From positions 77,455 to 141,454 of the forward strand of contig JACKKC010000003.1 in NCBI GenBank assembly GCA_020637615.1: a stretch of DNA of 64,000 nt, read 5' to 3'. Shown piece after piece: positions 58,876-64,000 of this stretch. The translations under genes were made by a program, and so were the position numbers. How positions within the stretch are numbered: position 1 is the stretch's first letter; each line of letters starts with the position of its first letter. The notes beneath the pieces were generated by a model, which was not told where the DNA came from, made no database searches, and saw only the letters and a program-made list of their open reading frames with translations. The stretch is from Rhodovulum sp. GTDB lineage: Bacteria > Pseudomonadota > Alphaproteobacteria > Rhodobacterales > Rhodobacteraceae.

Positions 58876-60500
58876 GCGTGACGTCAGCCAACCGGCTCGA
58901 GCTGCTTCAGATCGCCGATGCGGTCGCCCGGGAGAAGATGATCGATCCGTCCCTCGTGATCGAGGCGATGGAGGATTCGCTCGGCAAGGCCGCGCGCTCG
59001 CGCTACGGAGCGGAATACGACATCCGCGCGAAGATCGACCGCAAGTCGGGCGAGCTCTTCATGACGCGCTACCGGCACGTGGTCGAGGAGGTGGAGAACC
59101 ATTTTACCGAACTAACCCTCGACGACGCCCGCGCCATCAAGCCCGACGCCGAGCTCGACGACTACCTCACCGATTCGCTGCCGCCGATGGACTTCGGCCG
59201 AATCGCGGCGCAATCGGCCAAGCAGGTCATCATGCAGAAGGTGCGCGAGGCCGAGCGCCTGCGCCAGTTCGAGGAATTCAAGGACCGAGTCGGCGAGATC
59301 ATCAACGGCATCGTCAAGCGCACCGAATACGGCAACGTCATCGTCGACGTGGGCCGGGGCGAGGCGATCCTGCGCCGCGACCAGCTGATCCAGCGCGAGG
59401 CCTTCCGCAACGGCGACCGGGTGCGCGCCCTGATCCGGGACGTGCGCCACGAGGTCCGCGGCCCGCAGGTCTTCCTGAGCCGCACCGCGCCGGAATTCCT
59501 CGCAGAGCTCTTCAAGATGGAGGTGCCCGAGATCTACGACGGCGTCATCGAGATCAAGGCGGTGGCCCGCGACCCCGGCAGCCGCGCGAAGATGGGCGTG
59601 ATCTCCTACGACAATTCCATCGACCCGGTCGGCGCCTGCGTCGGCATGCGTGGCAGCCGCGTCCAGGCCGTCGTGGGCGAGCTGCAGGGCGAGAAGATCG
59701 ACATCATCCCCTGGAACCAAGACCCGGCAACCTTCCTCGTGAACGCGCTCCAGCCGGCCGAGGTCTCCAAGGTGGTCTTCGACGACGAGAGCGAGCGCAT
59801 CGAGGTAGTGGTGCCGGACGAGCAGCTCTCGCTCGCCATCGGCCGGCGCGGCCAGAACGTGCGGCTGGCGAGCCAGCTCACCGGGTTCGACATCGACATC
59901 ATGACCGAGGCGCAGGAGAGCGAGCGGCGGCAGGCGGAATTCGCCGAGCGCACCCAGCTCTTCATGGAGAGCCTGAACGTCGACGAGATGGTGGCGCAAC
60001 TGCTCGTGGCCGAGGGCTTCACCACGCTCGAGGAAGTGGCCTATGTCGATCGCGACGAGCTCGCCTCCATCGACGGCTTCGACGAGACGACGGCTGAGGA
60101 ACTGCAGGCGCGTGCCCGCGAGAGCCTCGAGGAACTGAACGCCAGGGCGCTGGAGCGCGCCCGGGCGCTCGGCGTCGAGGAGGCCCTCGTCGCGTTCGAG
60201 GGGCTGACGCCGCAGATGGTGCAGGCGCTGGCCGAGGACGGGATCCTGTCGCTCGAGGAATTCGCCCGCTGCGCCGACTGGGAACTCGCCGGCGGCTACA
60301 CCACCGTGGACGGCAAGCGGGTGAAGGACACCGGGCTGCTGGAGAAATTCGACGTGTCGCTCGCCGAGGCGCAGCATCTGGTGATGAGCGCCCGCGTGCT
60401 GCTCGGCTGGGTCGATCCTTCGGCGCTGGAAGTGGAGGCCGAGGGCGAAGGCGAGGAGGCCGATGCGGACTCGGCGGCGGAACCGCGGCCGGAGGCCTGA
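58872..60500 (+). CDS. nusA: Transcription termination/antitermination factor NusA
   Basis: NusA binds RNA polymerase and controls pausing, termination and antitermination. The 542-residue protein has the N-terminal polymerase-binding domain (1 to about 125), an S1 domain (VKRTEYGNVIVDVGRGEAIL, about 150-169), KH1 (CVGMRGSRVQAVVGEL) and KH2 (AIGRRGQNVRLASQL). Two C-terminal helix-hairpin-helix repeats (about 375-525) follow, with EGFTTLEEVAYVD and DGILSLEEFARC. The tail is Glu/Ala-rich. It is the second gene of the operon, overlapping rimP. Confidence 0.95.
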   Translation: MSVTSANRLELLQIADAVAREKMIDPSLVIEAMEDSLGKAARSRYGAEYDIRAKIDRKSGELFMTRYRHVVEEVENHFTELTLDDARAIKPDAELDDYLTDSLPPMDFGRIAAQSAKQVIMQKVREAERLRQFEEFKDRVGEIINGIVKRTEYGNVIVDVGRGEAILRRDQLIQREAFRNGDRVRALIRDVRHEVRGPQVFLSRTAPEFLAELFKMEVPEIYDGVIEIKAVARDPGSRAKMGVISYDNSIDPVGACVGMRGSRVQAVVGELQGEKIDIIPWNQDPATFLVNALQPAEVSKVVFDDESERIEVVVPDEQLSLAIGRRGQNVRLASQLTGFDIDIMTEAQESERRQAEFAERTQLFMESLNVDEMVAQLLVAEGFTTLEEVAYVDRDELASIDGFDETTAEELQARARESLEELNARALERARALGVEEALVAFEGLTPQMVQALAEDGILSLEEFARCADWELAGGYTTVDGKRVKDTGLLEKFDVSLAEAQHLVMSARVLLGWVDPSALEVEAEGEGEEADADSAAEPRPEA

Positions 60501-60508
60501 GACCGGCG

Positions 60509-61171
60509 GTGAGTCGCGGCGGAAAGGCCAGTTTGCGGGACGAGCCCGAGCGGCGCTGCGTCGTCACGCGGAGGAGCGGCCCGAAATCCGGGCTGATCCG
60601 CTTCGTGATCGGCCCGGACGCCGATGTGGTGCCGGATCTCTCGGGGCGGCTGCCCGGCCGCGGGATCTGGGTAAGCGCCGAGGCGGGGGTGCTGCGCCAG
60701 GCGGCTGCGAAGGGCCATTTCGCCCGCGCGGCGAAGCAGGCGGTCCGGGTCGCGCCCGATCTGGCCGAGCGAGTGGAGGCAATGCTCGCGCGTCAGTTGA
60801 TCGACCTCCTCGCGCTGGCGCGCAAGGCAGGCCAGGCGGTTGCCGGGCTGGAGAAGACTAAGGCGGCGCTGGTCGCGGGCGATGCGGCGCTTCTGGTGCA
60901 GGCCGCAGACGGCTCGCAGCGGGAAAAGGCGGCGCTGCGGCCGCCTGAAGGCGAAAAGACCTGCGTCACCTGCCTTTCGGGGCAGGAATTGGGCATGGCG
61001 TTCGGTCGGGATCGTGTGATACATGCCGCCGTGCTGGCGGGCGGTCTTGCAGACCGGGTTAGGGACGAGTCCCTGAGGCTCGAGGGTTTCAGGGTCGGAG
61101 TGGACCGGCAGCCGTTCGGGAACGAGGCTGCGAAGGATGCGGCGGGGGAAGGCTCCCGCGGGAAAGGCTGA
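60509..61171 (+). CDS. YlxR-L7Ae fusion RNA-binding protein
   Basis: This is a 220-residue protein joining two domains found as separate proteins in many bacteria. The N-terminal YlxR (DUF448) domain has ERRCVVTRRSGPKSGLIRFV and GRGIWVSAEAGVLRQAAAKGHF. An L7Ae-like RNA-binding domain (about 98-195) follows, with LLALARKAGQAVAGLEKTKAAL and FGRDRVIHAAVLAG. Both domains occur between nusA and infB in other bacteria, so this is a typical alphaproteobacterial arrangement. The start is GTG 60509, 8 bases after the nusA stop; its ribosome binding site is weak. Confidence 0.88.
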   Translation: MSRGGKASLRDEPERRCVVTRRSGPKSGLIRFVIGPDADVVPDLSGRLPGRGIWVSAEAGVLRQAAAKGHFARAAKQAVRVAPDLAERVEAMLARQLIDLLALARKAGQAVAGLEKTKAALVAGDAALLVQAADGSQREKAALRPPEGEKTCVTCLSGQELGMAFGRDRVIHAAVLAGGLADRVRDESLRLEGFRVGVDRQPFGNEAAKDAAGEGSRGKG

Positions 61172-61176
61172 TACGG

Positions 61177-63684
61177 ATGGACACCAAGGACAGCGATCGC
61201 AAGGGCAAGACGCTCGGACCGCGAGGCGGAACCGAGACCAGCCACGTGCGGCAGAGTTTCAGCCATGGCCGGTCCAAATCCGTCACCGTGGAACACAAGC
61301 GCAAGCGCGTGGTCGTGCCCAAGCCCGGCGCCGCCGCCGCGTCCGGTGCGGGCCAGAGCCCGCGCAACGCCATGGGGCAGAACCTCTCGGACGCGGAGTT
61401 CGAACGCCGCCTGAAGGCGGTCGAGGCCGCCAAGGCCCAGGAAGCCGAGCGCCAGGCTAAGGAGCGCGAGGCGGCGGAGGCCCGCGAGGCCGAACTCGGC
61501 CGCCTGCGCGCCGAGAAGGACGCCGCCGAGCGCGCGGCCCGCGAGCGCGAGATCGCCGAACAGCGCGCGGCTGCGGCCGCCGAGGAGGCCGCAGCCGCGG
61601 AAAGCTCGGCCGCCGCCAAGGCCAAGCCCGCGGCCCGGACCCCGGACGCGGCCCCGGTCGACCCGGCCGCGGCCCAGGCGCAGGCGGCCCGTGCCGAGGC
61701 CGGACGGCCGGTCGCGCAGAAGAAGACGGGCGACCGCGCCCCGGTCGAGGACAAGCGCACGCGCCTGAAGGGCGAGGACGACCGGCGCCGGTCGGGCAAG
61801 CTGACCATCGCGCGGGCCACCAACGAGGAGGGCCGCCAGCGCAGCCTCGCGGCAACGCGCCGCCGGCAGGAGCGCGACAAGCGGCGCATGATGGGCGCCG
61901 GCGGCGAGCGCGAGAAGATCGTGCGCGACGTGCAGGTCCCCGATGCGATCACCGTGCAGGAGCTTGCCAACCGCATGGCTGAGCGCGTCGCGGCCGTGGT
62001 CAAGACCCTGATGCAGAACGGCATCATGGCCACGCAGAACCAGACGATCGACGCTGACACGGCCGCGCTGATCGTGGAGGAATTCGGCCACAAGGTCCTG
62101 CGCGTCTCCGAATCCGACGTTGAGGACGTGATCGTCCAGGCTTCCGAGGAGGACCAGAGCAACCTCGAGCCGCGGCCGCCGGTCGTGACCATCATGGGCC
62201 ATGTCGACCACGGCAAGACCTCGCTCCTGGACGCGATCCGCAAGACCAACGTCGTCTCCGGCGAGGCCGGCGGCATCACCCAGCATATCGGCGCCTATCA
62301 GGTGGCGACCGAGGGCGGTGCCAAGATCACCTTCCTCGACACGCCGGGCCACGCGGCCTTCACCTCCATGCGCGCCCGCGGCGCGCAGGTGACCGACATC
62401 GTCGTGCTGGTGGTGGCCGCCGACGACAGCGTCATGCCCCAGACCATCGAGGCGATCAGCCATGCCAAGGCGGCGGGCGTGCCGATGATCGTGGCCATCA
62501 ACAAGATCGACAAGCCCGGCGCCGATCCCAACAAGGTGCGCACCCAGCTTCTCAGCCACGAGATCGTGGTCGAGGGCATGGGCGGCGAGGTGCTCGACGT
62601 CGAGGTCTCGGCGGTCACCGGCAAGGGGCTCGACACGCTGCTCGAGAATATCGCGCTGCAGGCCGAACTGCTCGATCTTAAGGCCAATCCCGACCGGCTC
62701 GCCGAAGGTGCAGTGATCGAGGCCAAGCTCGACGTGGGCCGCGGACCGGTCGCCACCGTTCTGGTGCAGAAGGGCACGCTCCGGCGCGGCGACATCTTCG
62801 TCGTCGGCGAGCAATGGGGCAAGGTGCGCGCGCTGATCAACGACCAGGGCGAACGGGTCGAGGAAGCAGCGCCATCGGTTCCCGTGGAGGTGCTCGGCCT
62901 CAACGGCACGCCGGAAGCCGGCGACGTGCTCAACGTCGTCGACAACGAGAGCAAGGCGCGCGAGATCGCCAGCTATCGCGAGCGGCTGTCGCGGGACAAG
63001 CGCGCGACGCTGGGATCGGCAACGACCCTCGACCAGCTCCTCGCCAAGGCCAAGGCCGACAAGGATCTGCGAGAACTGCCGGTGGTGGTGAAATCCGACG
63101 TGCAGGGCTCCGCCGAGGCGATCGTGCAGGCGCTCGAGAAGCTCGGCACCGACGAGGTGCGGGTGCGGGTGCTGCATTCCGGCGTGGGGGCGATCACCGA
63201 AAGCGACGTCGGCCTCGCCGAGGCCTCGAATGCGCCGATCATCGGCTTCAATGTTCGCGCCAATGCGCCGGCACGCGAGAGCGCCAACCAGAAGGGCGTG
63301 GAGATCCGCTATTATTCGATCATCTACGATCTGGTAGACGACGTGAAGGCGGCTGCCTCAGGCCTGCTCTCGCCGGAGATCAGGGAGAAGTTCATCGGCT
63401 ATGCCGAGATTCTCCAGGTCTTCAAGGTCTCCGGGGTCGGCAAGGTCGCCGGCTGCAAGGTCAACGAGGGCGTCGCGCGGCGCTCCGCCGGGGTGCGACT
63501 CCTGCGCGACAACGTGGTGATCCACGAGGGCAAGCTGAAGACACTCAAGCGCTTCAAGGACGAGGTCCGCGAGGTACAGGCCGGCCAGGAATGCGGCATG
63601 GCCTTCGAGCATTACGAGGACATCCGCGAGGGCGACGTGATCGAGATCTTTGAGACCGAGACGGTGGAGCGCCAGCTGGCCTGA
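61177..63684 (+). CDS. infB: Translation initiation factor IF-2
   Basis: IF-2 is the GTPase that brings initiator tRNA to the ribosome. The 835-residue protein has an N-terminal charged, Ala/Glu-rich region (about 80-215) and an IF2N domain. The G domain has GHVDHGKTSLLDAIR (G1, about 338-352), DTPGHAAFTSMRARGAQ (G3) and NKIDKPGADPNK (G4). Domains II-IV end in CGMAFEHYEDIREGDVIEIFE. It starts five bases after the YlxR-L7Ae stop. It is the last gene of the operon, followed by a hairpin. Confidence 0.96.
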   Translation: MDTKDSDRKGKTLGPRGGTETSHVRQSFSHGRSKSVTVEHKRKRVVVPKPGAAAASGAGQSPRNAMGQNLSDAEFERRLKAVEAAKAQEAERQAKEREAAEAREAELGRLRAEKDAAERAAREREIAEQRAAAAAEEAAAAESSAAAKAKPAARTPDAAPVDPAAAQAQAARAEAGRPVAQKKTGDRAPVEDKRTRLKGEDDRRRSGKLTIARATNEEGRQRSLAATRRRQERDKRRMMGAGGEREKIVRDVQVPDAITVQELANRMAERVAAVVKTLMQNGIMATQNQTIDADTAALIVEEFGHKVLRVSESDVEDVIVQASEEDQSNLEPRPPVVTIMGHVDHGKTSLLDAIRKTNVVSGEAGGITQHIGAYQVATEGGAKITFLDTPGHAAFTSMRARGAQVTDIVVLVVAADDSVMPQTIEAISHAKAAGVPMIVAINKIDKPGADPNKVRTQLLSHEIVVEGMGGEVLDVEVSAVTGKGLDTLLENIALQAELLDLKANPDRLAEGAVIEAKLDVGRGPVATVLVQKGTLRRGDIFVVGEQWGKVRALINDQGERVEEAAPSVPVEVLGLNGTPEAGDVLNVVDNESKAREIASYRERLSRDKRATLGSATTLDQLLAKAKADKDLRELPVVVKSDVQGSAEAIVQALEKLGTDEVRVRVLHSGVGAITESDVGLAEASNAPIIGFNVRANAPARESANQKGVEIRYYSIIYDLVDDVKAAASGLLSPEIREKFIGYAEILQVFKVSGVGKVAGCKVNEGVARRSAGVRLLRDNVVIHEGKLKTLKRFKDEVREVQAGQECGMAFEHYEDIREGDVIEIFETETVERQLA

Positions 63685-63688
63685 TCGG

Positions 63689-63711
63689 GCGCCCGCCGCC
63701 AAGGCGGGCGC
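63689..63711 (+). terminator. Hairpin after infB
   Basis: GCGCCCGCC-gccaa-GGCGGGCGC is a perfect 9-bp stem with a 5-base loop, starting four bases after the infB stop. No T-run follows. Confidence 0.6.
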
Positions 63712-63777
63712 AGGCTGATCGGAATCCTCTCGGCCGGGCTACGGACGCACCGGGGCCACGGTCCTGGATGTCAATGC

Positions 63778-63865
<88 letters not shown>

Positions 63866-64000
63866 ATCATCGCCGAGTGCACTACTAAATCCCCAAAGCG
63901 ACGGCCACCGAACGTCACCAGTGAGGCACAACGAGCCGCAGATTGCTCTTTTGCGGCGTCGCCGTCACGCGATCAGGCAAATCTTCTCGCGAAGACGACG
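63866..64000. other. Non-coding flank downstream of tRNA-Ser
   Basis: The last 135 bases show no gene or hairpin with a T-run. Base composition is visibly less GC-rich than the coding regions to the left. tRNA 3' ends are frequent integration sites, but nothing here (no second CCA-end copy, no integrase) supports that within the window. Confidence 0.3.

Overview
The window is 64 kb of GC-rich bacterial chromosome (around 70% G+C by eye) with tightly packed genes, many 4-base ATGA or GTGA overlaps and frequent GTG/TTG starts. The gene set and local order point to an alphaproteobacterium, most likely Rhodobacterales (Rhodobacteraceae/Paracoccaceae-like): addA-addB-murU-amgK-tsaE next to a DivL-like protein, accD-folC, rimP-nusA-ylxR-infB, plant-type gshA, and a TRAP transporter. 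There is no prophage, insertion sequence, CRISPR array or rRNA. One tRNA-Ser(UGA) lies near the right end.

Layout. 1-10.9 kb: aldo/keto reductase (cut by the window edge), moaB and a family 4-like uracil-DNA glycosylase on the minus strand; then pyrB, a dihydroorotase homologue without its metal ligands, plsY and an SLC13-type permease on the plus strand; then two small minus-strand genes (one copies the C-terminal tail of GshA), gshA, a membrane protein and rsmE. 10.9-16 kb: ubiA, a periplasmic protein with two OmpA domains in tandem, a coiled-coil membrane protein and a Gfo/Idh/MocA oxidoreductase. 16.2-21.2 kb: an AT-rich promoter island driving a CHASE4-PAS-GGDEF-EAL protein, then an ornithine-decarboxylase-family enzyme and an EamA transporter.

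21.2-30 kb is an accessory catabolic module: mutarotase, Gfo/Idh/MocA protein, FucI-like isomerase, class I LacD/YihT-like aldolase and PfkB kinase in one minus-strand operon, divergent from a TRAP transporter (DctQ, DctM, DctP). Epimerise, isomerise, phosphorylate and cleave is an Embden-Meyerhof-like route for an unusual hexose. An acid-sugar importer beside it makes a sulfosugar such as sulfoquinovose a testable idea.

30-43.5 kb: fmt-def, an unrecognised Cys-containing protein, accD-folC, then a GntR regulator divergent from an NCS1 permease - hydantoin/allantoin-type racemase - NCS1 permease unit with strong RNA hairpins in each gap, nnrS, a methyltransferase and a divergent AraC regulator. 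43.5-55 kb: trxA, addA, addB, murU, amgK, tsaE and a DivL-like protein whose phospho-acceptor position is Glu. 55-58 kb: SCO copper chaperone, FkbM methyltransferase, a small unknown protein and a V8-like glutamyl endopeptidase with no visible signal peptide. 58-64 kb: the rimP-nusA-ylxR/L7Ae-infB translation/transcription operon, preceded by a leader with a textbook intrinsic terminator, then tRNA-Ser.

Three copies of a structured intergenic repeat (near 2.0, 9.5 and 32.0 kb) lie in the same orientation, each upstream of a minus-strand gene (udg, gshA, def). The strongest leads are this repeat family, the sugar module, the GshA-tail microprotein, the hairpins of the racemase operon and the rimP leader.
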